Positions 6,471 to 12,124 of a stretch of 12,124 bases of DNA are shown one piece after another. The position numbers were made by a program, and so were the translations under genes. The stretch is from Candidatus Saliniplasma halalkaliphilum (GTDB lineage: Archaea > Thermoplasmatota > Thermoplasmata > Halarchaeoplasmatales > Halarchaeoplasmataceae). The stretch's first letter is position 1, and every line of letters begins with the position of its first letter. The stretch covers positions 1 to 12,124 of the forward strand of contig JAFDTG010000042.1 of NCBI GenBank assembly GCA_019594235.1, read 5' to 3'. The notes under the pieces are model-generated. The model ran no database searches. It saw only the letters and a program-made list of their open reading frames with translations, and had not been told where the DNA came from.

Positions 6471-7907
6471 TCCTTCCCAGTGGTAATTCGGTGTATCTTC
6501 AGTGATCTCGACGTTATGTGGATGACTTTCTTTCTTTCCGCCTTCTGTGATTTTGTACACTTCTCTCTGCCGCATCTCTTCTATATTTCTAGCTCCTAGG
6601 TGACCCATACTGGATTGTAAACCTCCTATCATCTGATGGAGTACCTCCGAAACAGTACCTTTGTAAGGTACTAATCCTTCAACACCTTCAGGGACATAAT
6701 CTTCTCTTTTCTCGAAATGTTGACCATATCTGTTCTTTTCCCGCTTCTCAAGAGCGGATATAGAAGCCATACCTCTGTATTCCTTGTACTTTCTACCACT
6801 CCTGAACACGATCCGACCGGGGGCTTCTTCGGTACCTGCTAACATGTTACCTAGCATCACAGAATCTGCACCACATGCGAAGGCTTTAGCGGCGTCACCA
6901 CTGTACCTTATCCCGCCATCAGCGACTACTGAAACATCTTCGTCCTTAACTTCGTTGTAAACATTCAATATAGCAGTTATCTGAGGTACACCTATTCCTG
7001 ATACTATCCTAGTCGTACATATGGAACCAGGTCCTATTCCAACTCTAAGAGAATCAGCGCCTGCATCTATCAAAGCTCTCGCACCATCGGCCGTAGCAAT
7101 ATTACCGGCCATCAAATTCACATCGAAGCTTTCATTTATGTCCTCTGTGGCCTTTATTACATCCTTTGAATTACCGTGGGCTGTGTCAATAACTATAAGA
7201 TCAACACCTGCATCTACTAGTGCTTCAACCCTGTTGAATTCATCTGGACCAACTGCAGAACCAACCATTAGCTGTCCGTTCTCATCCATTGTAGCTTGTG
7301 GATGCTGTTTCTTTTTCTCGATATCTCTTACGGTTATCAGGCCTTGTAATCTACCTTCATCATCTACCAATGGTAGTTTTTCGATTTTATTCTTATTCAA
7401 TATCGATTTGGCCTTTTTTATATCTGTATCAGAATCAGCAGTGATCAATTCAGATGTCATTACTTCCTCTACATCCTTTTGAAGTTCGGTCTCAAATCGA
7501 AGATCTCTTTTAGTGACTATCCCTATCAATTTACCATCTTTTATAACTGGTAAACCTGAGATGTCCTTCTCTTTCATAATATCCTTCGCTTTTCTGGCTT
7601 TTATGCCTGGAGAAACCGTATATGGGTTCCTGATTATCCAATTCTCCGATCTTTTGACATTTTTAACCATACCCACTTGATTTTTAATATCGATGTTTCT
7701 ATGGATTATCCCTAGTCCTCCTTCTCTAGCCATGGCTATCGTCATCTTACTACCGGTGACTTTATCCATGGGAGAACTCAATATTGGTACTTTTAATTCG
7801 ATGTCTTCAGTTAATCTACTAGATGTATCGATGTCCTCTCTTTTTAAGTCCGTATTACGTGGAATCAATAATATGTCATCAAAGCTAAGACTCTTTTCTA
7901 TCTTCAT
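6468..7907 (-). CDS. guaB: Inosine-5'-monophosphate dehydrogenase
   Basis: The enzyme oxidises IMP to XMP with NAD+, the committed step to GMP. Reading from the ATG at 7907 gives 479 residues. SFDDILLIP and SSPMDKVTG form the start of the TIM barrel. A pair of CBS domains is inserted at about residues 95-210. The catalytic loop GPGSICTTR carries C297. VADGGIRYSGD and GNMLAGTEEAPG follow, then the flap MASISALEKREKNRYGQ and VPEGVEGLVPYKG. All are canonical for IMPDH rather than GMP reductase. The frame can be extended to an ATG at 7955, or one at 7916. Family N-terminal length, and a TATA-like box at 7963-7972 that would start transcription near 7941, argue against 7955. The 7907 and 7916 starts are not resolved. 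It is divergent from the regulator-purE-purC operon and probably co-regulated with it. Confidence 0.95.
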   Translation of the reverse strand: MKIEKSLSFDDILLIPRNTDLKREDIDTSSRLTEDIELKVPILSSPMDKVTGSKMTIAMAREGGLGIIHRNIDIKNQVGMVKNVKRSENWIIRNPYTVSPGIKARKAKDIMKEKDISGLPVIKDGKLIGIVTKRDLRFETELQKDVEEVMTSELITADSDTDIKKAKSILNKNKIEKLPLVDDEGRLQGLITVRDIEKKKQHPQATMDENGQLMVGSAVGPDEFNRVEALVDAGVDLIVIDTAHGNSKDVIKATEDINESFDVNLMAGNIATADGARALIDAGADSLRVGIGPGSICTTRIVSGIGVPQITAILNVYNEVKDEDVSVVADGGIRYSGDAAKAFACGADSVMLGNMLAGTEEAPGRIVFRSGRKYKEYRGMASISALEKREKNRYGQHFEKREDYVPEGVEGLVPYKGTVSEVLHQMIGGLQSSMGHLGARNIEEMRQREVYKITEGGKKESHPHNVEITEDTPNYHWEG

Positions 7908-7962
7908 TACATCCATCAGTACAGGTGACGTTAATAAGTGTTTTTCTTCGAACATGATTCAA

Positions 7963-7972
7963 ATAAAAATAT
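7963..7972 (-). promoter_or_regulatory. TATA-like box of guaB
   Basis: On the minus strand this reads ATATTTTTAT, the only strongly A/T-rich element upstream of guaB. By the usual 26-base spacing, transcription would begin near 7941. That leaves a leader of about 25-35 bases to the ATGs at 7916 and 7907. Confidence 0.45.
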
Positions 7973-7997
7973 TGAACCTTCAAAAATTGCTCGTCAT

Positions 7998-8015
7998 GTT
8001 GCACTATTGTTCAAC
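7998..8015. promoter_or_regulatory. Candidate operator palindrome between guaB and the regulator-purE-purC operon
   Basis: GTTGCAC-TATT-GTTCAAC is an 18-bp imperfect inverted repeat: 7-base arms, one mismatch, 4-base spacer. Its right end is 10 bases upstream of the TATA box of the winged-helix gene and its left end is about 26 bases from the guaB TATA-like box. Size and position suit a dimeric ArsR-type repressor blocking TFB/TBP access. The function is inferred from position only. Confidence 0.45.
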
Positions 8016-8025
8016 TGCGAAACTG

Positions 8026-8033
8026 TTATATAA
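8026..8033 (+). promoter_or_regulatory. TATA box of the winged-helix regulator-purE-purC operon
   Basis: TTATATAA is centred about 26 bases upstream of the ATG at 8055. This predicts a leaderless mRNA starting at that codon rather than at the ATG at 8043. Confidence 0.7.
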
Positions 8034-8054
8034 CGGTGTATAATGCAAAAAATA

Positions 8055-8327
8055 ATGCCTGATGAAAAACTTGCGAGAGCGATCAGATCTAGGAAAAGAA
8101 GAGAGATACTCCAGATGCTTTGTAAGAAAGAGAAGATGTCGGTCCACGAGATCGCAGATGAGTTTGATCTTACCGAATCCTCTGCTTCAAGGCATCTAAA
8201 ATTATTGTACGATCTTGGTCTAGTAGATTATGAGGTGAAACCACCTGAAAAGTTCTACTTTTTAAAGATCAACGAGATAAAAGAGATGTTCGAGGTCTAT
8301 AACAAAGTCGCTAGCAAGCTGGCATAG
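8055..8327 (+). CDS. Small ArsR-like winged-helix transcriptional regulator, likely of purine genes
   Basis: The protein is 90 residues from the ATG at 8055, chosen because the TATA box is 26 bases upstream; the frame also has an ATG at 8043, four codons earlier. The fold is readable. There is a basic N-terminal helix (AIRSRKRREILQML), then a helix-turn-helix in SVHEIADEFDLTESSASRHLKLL, then a wing (LVDYEVKPPEKFYFLK) and a C-terminal helix suited to dimerisation. There is one cysteine (C23) and no ELCVCD-type metal-binding motif, so it is unlikely to be a metal sensor. It is followed directly by purE, whose SD overlaps its stop codon, and lies divergent to guaB. From this context I infer autoregulation and control of purine synthesis. 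The effector is unknown; a nucleotide or PRPP would be the natural guess. Confidence 0.8.
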   Translation: MPDEKLARAIRSRKRREILQMLCKKEKMSVHEIADEFDLTESSASRHLKLLYDLGLVDYEVKPPEKFYFLKINEIKEMFEVYNKVASKLA

Positions 8328-8331
8328 GTGA
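8326..8331 (+). promoter_or_regulatory. Shine-Dalgarno site fixing the purE start
   Basis: AGGTGA overlaps the stop codon of the regulator and ends five bases before the ATG at 8337. The in-frame GTG at 8328 lies inside this SD and is therefore unlikely to be the start. Confidence 0.8.
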
Positions 8332-8336
8332 ATAAT

Positions 8337-8801
8337 ATGAAAGTAGTAATTATAATGGGATCGAAAAGCGATATGGATTGGTCAACGAAGATATCAGATA
8401 CATTGGACGAACTGGGTATTGAGAGTGTCATGAGGATCGCCTCTGCTCACAAAGTACCCTTGAAGGCAATGGACATCATAAAAGAATACAAGGATAAAGA
8501 GGTAGTTTACATTACGGTAGCAGGAAGGAGCAATGCATTGAGCGGGTTCGTTGATGCTCAAACAGAGAAACCGGTGATAGCATGTCCTCCATACAGCAGT
8601 AAATTTGCAGGTGGAGATATATTCTCAAGTTTGAGGATGCCCTCCGGTGTATGTCCGATGGTCATCATGGGGACAGAGCAGGCAGGTCTAGCTGCAGCGA
8701 AGATTTTCGGTTTGAGTCATGAAAAAGTTCGTGAAAGAATAAAGAAATATCAAAAGGGTAATAGAGAACAGATAGATAAGGACGATAAAGAGGTTAGATA
8801 A
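8337..8801 (+). CDS. purE: Class II PurE, 5-aminoimidazole ribonucleotide carboxylase
   Basis: A 154-residue PurE. The nucleotide-binding N-terminus is IIMGSKSDMDW. The catalytic histidine is H38 in SAHKVP. The core then reads VAGRSNALSGF (61-71), IACPPYSS, FSSLRMPSGV and AAAKIFGLS. AGRSN, CPP and SSLR(M/L)PSG are the signature of class II enzymes, known from metazoan PAICS. These use CO2 directly to make CAIR from AIR. Class I bacterial enzymes instead have AGAGGAAHLPG and act as N5-CAIR mutases after PurK. No purK is in the window, in keeping with class II. The start is set by the AGGTGA site. purC follows after one base. The last ~20 residues are a charged tail. Confidence 0.93.
   Translation: MKVVIIMGSKSDMDWSTKISDTLDELGIESVMRIASAHKVPLKAMDIIKEYKDKEVVYITVAGRSNALSGFVDAQTEKPVIACPPYSSKFAGGDIFSSLRMPSGVCPMVIMGTEQAGLAAAKIFGLSHEKVRERIKKYQKGNREQIDKDDKEVR
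8790..8794 (+). promoter_or_regulatory. Shine-Dalgarno site of purC
   Basis: GAGGT lies in the last codons of purE, eight bases before the purC ATG at 8803. It is compatible with translational coupling of purE and purC. Confidence 0.5.
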
Positions 8802-8802
8802 G

Positions 8803-9768
8803 ATGGGAAGTGTAAAAGATTTAGAAATAATAAAAGAGCCAACTAAAGATGAAGAAGGAGTAGGAGTATTCGAGTTCAGCGATAGATACAGTGTTTTTGA
8901 TTATGGTGAGATGCCTGACGAAATCGAAGGTAAAGGCGAAGCGCTCTGCTTGATGAGCACTCACAATTTCGAAGAGTTAGAAAAAGATGGTATAAGGTCA
9001 CATTTTATAGAATTGGAAGAAAGGAACAGGATGAAAGTCAAAGTGGTCAACGTTATAACCGAAGGTACACCTGATGAATTCAAAAACATGATGGTACCCC
9101 TTGAAATAATCTACAGGAATTATCTAGGTGAAGGTAGTTCTGTTTTCAGAAGGTTGGACAAAGGAGAGATAGAACCTTCAGACCTTGGATTTGATAGCTA
9201 TCCTGAAGTTAACAAGAAATTGGACCCACCGATAATAGATTTCAGTACGAAATACGAAAAGTTCGATCGTTACTTTAAAAATATAGAAGAAGTCAAGGAT
9301 CATGCTGGTTTTGATGACGAAATGATCGACGTGATAAAAGAGAAAGCTATTGATGTTAATAATTTCATAAATGATAAGGCTAAAGAACTCGGCTGGAAAC
9401 ATCTAGACGGAAAGATGGAAGTCGCTCTAGATAGGAATGGAGAACTGATGCTAGCCGATGTTCTGGGAACTTTAGATGAAGACCGGTTCGAGTATAATGG
9501 CGTAAAACTCAGTAAACAGATGTTGAGAAACTACTACAGAGGTACCGAATGGGCTGAAGAGATGGAAAGAGCAAAAGACGAGGATCTACCAAAAGAGGAA
9601 TGGCCAGAACCACCTCGATTACCAGAAAAATTGATCAATTTTGTTTCCGACATGTACAAAGCAGCCTGCAACGAGTGGACTGATGAAGAGCACTTCGATG
9701 TCAAAAGTCTAGACGAACTTATAGAGGAAGACCACAAGGAATTGAAAAAGCAGGGTCTGATCAAGTAA
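8803..9768 (+). CDS. purC: Phosphoribosylaminoimidazole-succinocarboxamide (SAICAR) synthase
   Basis: A 321-residue protein of the long archaeal PurC type, longer than the ~235-residue common bacterial form. It ligates aspartate to CAIR using ATP, taking the PurE product. Visible features are DRYSVFDYGEMPDEI (27-41), GKGEALCLMSTHNFE, EIIYRNYLGEGSS with the conserved RNYL-like substrate site, LDGKMEVALDRNGELMLADV (201-220) and GTLDEDRF (222-229) near the ATP/aspartate site. The wording FDYGEMPDEI resembles haloarchaeal and thermoplasmatal PurC proteins. The product is acidic, with a Glu/Lys-rich C-terminus. It is the last gene of the regulator-purE-purC operon, one base after purE. It converges with the downstream alaX-like gene with only two bases between the stops. 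Confidence 0.93.
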   Translation: MGSVKDLEIIKEPTKDEEGVGVFEFSDRYSVFDYGEMPDEIEGKGEALCLMSTHNFEELEKDGIRSHFIELEERNRMKVKVVNVITEGTPDEFKNMMVPLEIIYRNYLGEGSSVFRRLDKGEIEPSDLGFDSYPEVNKKLDPPIIDFSTKYEKFDRYFKNIEEVKDHAGFDDEMIDVIKEKAIDVNNFINDKAKELGWKHLDGKMEVALDRNGELMLADVLGTLDEDRFEYNGVKLSKQMLRNYYRGTEWAEEMERAKDEDLPKEEWPEPPRLPEKLINFVSDMYKAACNEWTDEEHFDVKSLDELIEEDHKELKKQGLIK

Positions 9769-9770
9769 TA

Positions 9771-10961
9771 TCACTTTATCAAACCGATAAAGGACTGTCT
9801 TAGTTCGTGAGTATCAGCACTAAAACCGCCGCCCTGGGCGAAGTGATCAGTACCTCCTCCACCGCCTCCAAATTCCTGGCTTGCAGATTGGATTATATTA
9901 TTAGCTGAAACGACGTCTACATCTTCCCCGACTCCGATGATAACACTGAGAGTTTCCCTTTCGTTGATTATGACCATAACCTCATCACTTCCAACACCAT
10001 CTTTAGCTTTGTGAGAGAGTGTTTCAGTATCTTCGGTAGATACCGTTTGGATCAATAGATTGAAATCTTCACACTGGTACTTATCGAAGTTCTCCATCTG
10101 CTGCTCTATCTTTTCGGATTCCAACTCTTCGACTTTCTCTTCCATATCTTCAAGTCTTCTATGAAGGGATCTTATCTTCTTTGGAAGGTCATCTATACTT
10201 GTTTCTAGTGATTCTGTAACCCTCAGGATACTTCTTTTATCTTTGTAATCTCTATCTAAGGCTTCCTCGGCGATACTGAAAAGTACCCTAGTAACACCTT
10301 CCTGAAGTTTTTTCTTGCCTTCGATACGGATCCTACCGACTTCTATAGTGTTTTCCAGATGAGTTCCGCTGCAGACTCCTTTATCCCAATCTTCGACTTC
10401 GATAATCCTTACTTTTTCGCCTTCTGGTATCTCTTTTGCGAAGGCTATCTCATCAGAAGTCTCTATTTCATCTCTATCTAAAACCTTCCACCGAACTGGT
10501 CTGTTCTCTAGAATCACTCTGTTACTTAATTCCTCTAATTTCAGAAGTTTTTTATTATCTACGTGGACATCAGTTTCAAAATCTATTCGGGCTTTTGTTT
10601 CACCGATGTCGAAACCCGCATAACTGACCTCTCCCATCACTTTTCTACCGGCACCATACACTAAATGTGCACCAGTATGTGCTCTCATACAGTAGTATCT
10701 GAATTCTTCGTCAATAAGACCCTCAACAGGGTCTCCCACTTCAAGGTCGTTTTCTTCAACCCAGTGAACTATGGTCCCATCAACTTTCTGGACATCTTTT
10801 AATTGATAACCATTGATAGTACCTTTGTCAGCTGGTTGACCACCCTCTTCTGGATGAAAATATGTTTCTTCAAGGATCACCTTTTCTCCGTCGATCTCCT
10901 TTACGACACTTTCAAACTTTGTTTTCTTCGGTTCTTGCCAAAACGGAGGTTGATATATCAT
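9771..10961 (-). CDS. AlaX-type alanyl-tRNA editing protein with DHHA1 domain (AlaX-L)
   Basis: A 396-residue free-standing homologue of the AlaRS editing region, which removes Ser or Gly mischarged on tRNA-Ala in trans. The N-terminal barrel has ETYFHPEEGGQPADKG (32-47). The zinc site is H95-x3-H99 in RAHTGAHL plus C197-x3-H201 in GVCSGTHL. A coiled-coil linker spans about 245-290. The C-terminal DHHA1 domain ends in the glycine-rich segment at 365-379 (six Gly, then TDHFAQGGG). This long form is AlaX-L, not the short AlaX-S or AlaX-M. The ATG has no SD; a weak TATA-like TTTTTAGA at 10983-10990 is at leaderless spacing. Part of the linker (residues ~256-279) is duplicated exactly at the right edge of the window, so that region should be checked against reads. 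Confidence 0.9.
   Translation of the reverse strand: MIYQPPFWQEPKKTKFESVVKEIDGEKVILEETYFHPEEGGQPADKGTINGYQLKDVQKVDGTIVHWVEENDLEVGDPVEGLIDEEFRYYCMRAHTGAHLVYGAGRKVMGEVSYAGFDIGETKARIDFETDVHVDNKKLLKLEELSNRVILENRPVRWKVLDRDEIETSDEIAFAKEIPEGEKVRIIEVEDWDKGVCSGTHLENTIEVGRIRIEGKKKLQEGVTRVLFSIAEEALDRDYKDKRSILRVTESLETSIDDLPKKIRSLHRRLEDMEEKVEELESEKIEQQMENFDKYQCEDFNLLIQTVSTEDTETLSHKAKDGVGSDEVMVIINERETLSVIIGVGEDVDVVSANNIIQSASQEFGGGGGGTDHFAQGGGFSADTHELRQSFIGLIK
10125..10198. repeat. 74-bp exact direct repeat, internal copy within alaX
   Basis: This stretch is identical, in the same orientation, to 12051-12124. It encodes (minus strand) residues ~256-279 of the AlaX coiled-coil linker, where it fits the reading frame and protein fold, so this is taken as the native copy. 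The identity stops abruptly on the left side: base 10124 is A while 12050 is G. Confidence 0.97.
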
Positions 10962-10982
10962 AATAATAAAAGAAAGGGTTTG

Positions 10983-10990
10983 GTCTAAAA
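10983..10990 (-). promoter_or_regulatory. Weak TATA-like box of the alaX-like gene
   Basis: On the minus strand this reads TTTTTAGA, centred about 26 bases before the ATG at 10961, inside the 39-base gap after the aminopeptidase gene. The gap suggests a separate leaderless start, but read-through from upstream is also possible. Confidence 0.35.
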
Positions 10991-11000
10991 ACGTTTTCCT

Positions 11001-12071
11001 CTACATTTCCCAGAAGAATTTTCCGTTCTCCATTATCACTTCGCCATCGACTTTCAGAACTCCTTGGCTCATGTCTTTTATCATATCGACATGTACCGCA
11101 CTTTCGTTCTGTTCCTTACCTTCACCTACACATCTTGGATAGGATCTTCCCAGCGCAAGGTGTATCGTATCTCCCATCTTTTCATCGAAGAGCATGTTTT
11201 TAGTGAATATGTCGATTCCACGGTTAGTTCCGATACCAAGTTCACCCAATCTTTTAGCTCCTTCATCTGTTTCCAAGATATCCTTTAAGGCCTCTTCGTT
11301 CTGTTCAGCTGAATATTCAACGACTTCTCCATTCTCAAACTTCAATTTGACTCCGTTGATCTCTTTTCCTTGATGCATCAATGGCTTATCGAAGAGGATC
11401 TCTCCTTCGACACTGTCGACGACCGGCGCAGTGAACACTTCGCCGCTTGGCATATTGTGATCGCCGTCAGAGTTGATAGCTATCATCCCATCGACATTCA
11501 TGGTAAGTTCGGTTTCCGGTCCTTGGATATAAACCTCTTTACCTTCGTTAAGTTTGTCTTTCAATTGTTCTTGTAAATCGTGAACTTCCTGCCAGTCCCG
11601 TAAAATAGCATTATACACGAAATCCTTGTACTCTTCTAAGGACATCCCGGCCATCTGTGCTTGGGCGTTGGTAGGATGTTGTGTTCCACACCATCTTTTG
11701 GATAATTGTACTTCTTGAATCGGTTTTCGAGCCTTTGAATACTCTGCCAATACTTTACCAGGTACATCGCTCATGGCTGTTAGATTAGGGTCTGAACTGA
11801 TACCTATCAGGACATCTGTCTCCTCCATCAAAGCTAGAACGTGTTCCGGTGTTTCGAACTCTCCTTCAAAGTTTTTGAAATATGTACGGTTTGCCTCATT
11901 CGAGGAATAAAGCGTGATAGGTTTTGCTCCTTTTTTAGCTATCTCTTTTTTCAAAGCTATAACCAGTTCTTTTGCCTCTTCACCTGCTTTGATAACAACG
12001 TTGTCTCCTTCTTCGATTTTGGTACTCCATTCCACCAATATCCTCGCATGCTCTTCGACTTTCTCTTCCAT
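11001..12071 (-). CDS. M29-family (thermophilic) metalloaminopeptidase, N-terminus doubtful
   Basis: A 356-residue M29 aminopeptidase, a cytosolic dinuclear metal enzyme that removes N-terminal residues from peptides. The C-terminal catalytic half is intact: NMPSGEVFTAP with E211, LGELGIGTN with E277, DEKMGDTIHLALG with H304, and NESAVHVDM with H327 and D329, all expected metal ligands. The N-terminal Rossmann-like half contains NVVIKAGEEAKEL and VLIGISSDP. Residues up to about seven (MEEKVEE) and everything upstream to the window edge are an exact copy of alaX sequence in the same frame. The frame stays open to base 12124, with no promoter or SD of its own. The native start is therefore probably not resolved here. 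From EHARILVEWS onward the protein looks normal. Confidence 0.88.
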   Translation of the reverse strand: MEEKVEEHARILVEWSTKIEEGDNVVIKAGEEAKELVIALKKEIAKKGAKPITLYSSNEANRTYFKNFEGEFETPEHVLALMEETDVLIGISSDPNLTAMSDVPGKVLAEYSKARKPIQEVQLSKRWCGTQHPTNAQAQMAGMSLEEYKDFVYNAILRDWQEVHDLQEQLKDKLNEGKEVYIQGPETELTMNVDGMIAINSDGDHNMPSGEVFTAPVVDSVEGEILFDKPLMHQGKEINGVKLKFENGEVVEYSAEQNEEALKDILETDEGAKRLGELGIGTNRGIDIFTKNMLFDEKMGDTIHLALGRSYPRCVGEGKEQNESAVHVDMIKDMSQGVLKVDGEVIMENGKFFWEM

Positions 12072-12124
12072 ATCTTCAAGTCTTCTATGAAGGGATCTTA
12101 TCTTCTTTGGAAGGTCATCTATAC
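12051..12124. repeat. 74-bp exact direct repeat, terminal copy at the window edge
   Basis: Identical to 10125-10198 within alaX and running to the last base, so the true repeat may be longer. It replaces the expected promoter and 5' end of the aminopeptidase gene with alaX linker sequence. Perfect identity and position at the end point to an assembly or chimera artefact. A real, very recent duplication cannot be excluded. Confidence 0.97.

Noticed and set aside
7021..7482. Plus-strand frame of 153 residues inside guaB
   Set aside because: It is fully antisense to a conserved enzyme, with no recognisable domain or ribosome-binding site.
7908..7955. Sixteen-residue N-terminal extension of IMP dehydrogenase
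   Set aside because: It exceeds the usual family start, and the TATA-like box at 7963-7972 is too close for the ATG at 7955 to be on the transcript.
8025..8034. Perfect palindrome GTTATATAAC as an operator
   Set aside because: It coincides with a TATA box at the right distance from the ATG at 8055, which explains it better. The 7998-8015 palindrome is the better operator candidate.
8328..8336. GTG start for purE three codons upstream
   Set aside because: The GTG sits inside the AGGTGA ribosome-binding site that serves the ATG at 8337.
1..12124. CRISPR array, insertion sequence, prophage or integration at the tRNA
   Set aside because: No regularly spaced repeats, no transposase or integrase, and no second copy of the tRNA 3' end were seen.

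Overview
The window looks like a piece of a moderate-to-low GC archaeal chromosome, most likely euryarchaeotal, possibly a metagenome-derived contig. Several genes appear leaderless, with an A/T-rich TATA element centred about 26 nt before the start codon. Others have Shine-Dalgarno sites matching GGAGGTGA. The tRNA lacks an encoded CCA, and the gene families are archaeal in style: Rad50, an archaeal endonuclease IV-like TIM barrel, a DHHA1-bearing AlaX, a halo-/thermoplasma-like PurC and a cysteine desulfidase. I cannot place it below phylum level from sequence alone.

Layout. 2-1045 (+) is the 3' end of rad50. It converges with zero spacing on an endonuclease IV-like gene (1046-1849, -). A short divergent promoter region follows. 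Then comes a plus-strand cluster: an uncharacterised radical SAM protein, larB and larC, the latter two for the nickel-pincer nucleotide cofactor. Next are a tRNA-Arg(GCG) at 4951-5024 and a leaderless L-cysteine desulfidase-type gene. From 6468 to 9768 lies a purine block: guaB (IMP dehydrogenase) on the minus strand, divergent from a small ArsR-like winged-helix regulator followed tightly by purE and purC. The last part (9771-12124, -) carries an AlaX-type alanyl-tRNA editing protein and an M29 aminopeptidase.

How the genes fit together. The purine block holds AIR carboxylation (PurE), SAICAR synthesis (PurC) and the first committed step to GMP (GuaB), around a regulator gene. The shared intergenic region contains an 18-bp imperfect palindrome next to the regulator's TATA box. 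This suggests an autoregulated archaeal purine regulon. PurE is of the class II (metazoan AIR carboxylase) type. LarB and LarC supply two of the three cofactor steps, but LarE and LarA are not in view.

The most important caution is at the right edge. The last 74 bases (12051-12124) are an exact copy of 10125-10198 inside alaX, and they supply the apparent N-terminus and upstream region of the aminopeptidase. This is best read as an assembly or chimera artefact until shown otherwise. There is no gene-free stretch over 300 bases, and I saw no CRISPR array or insertion sequence.
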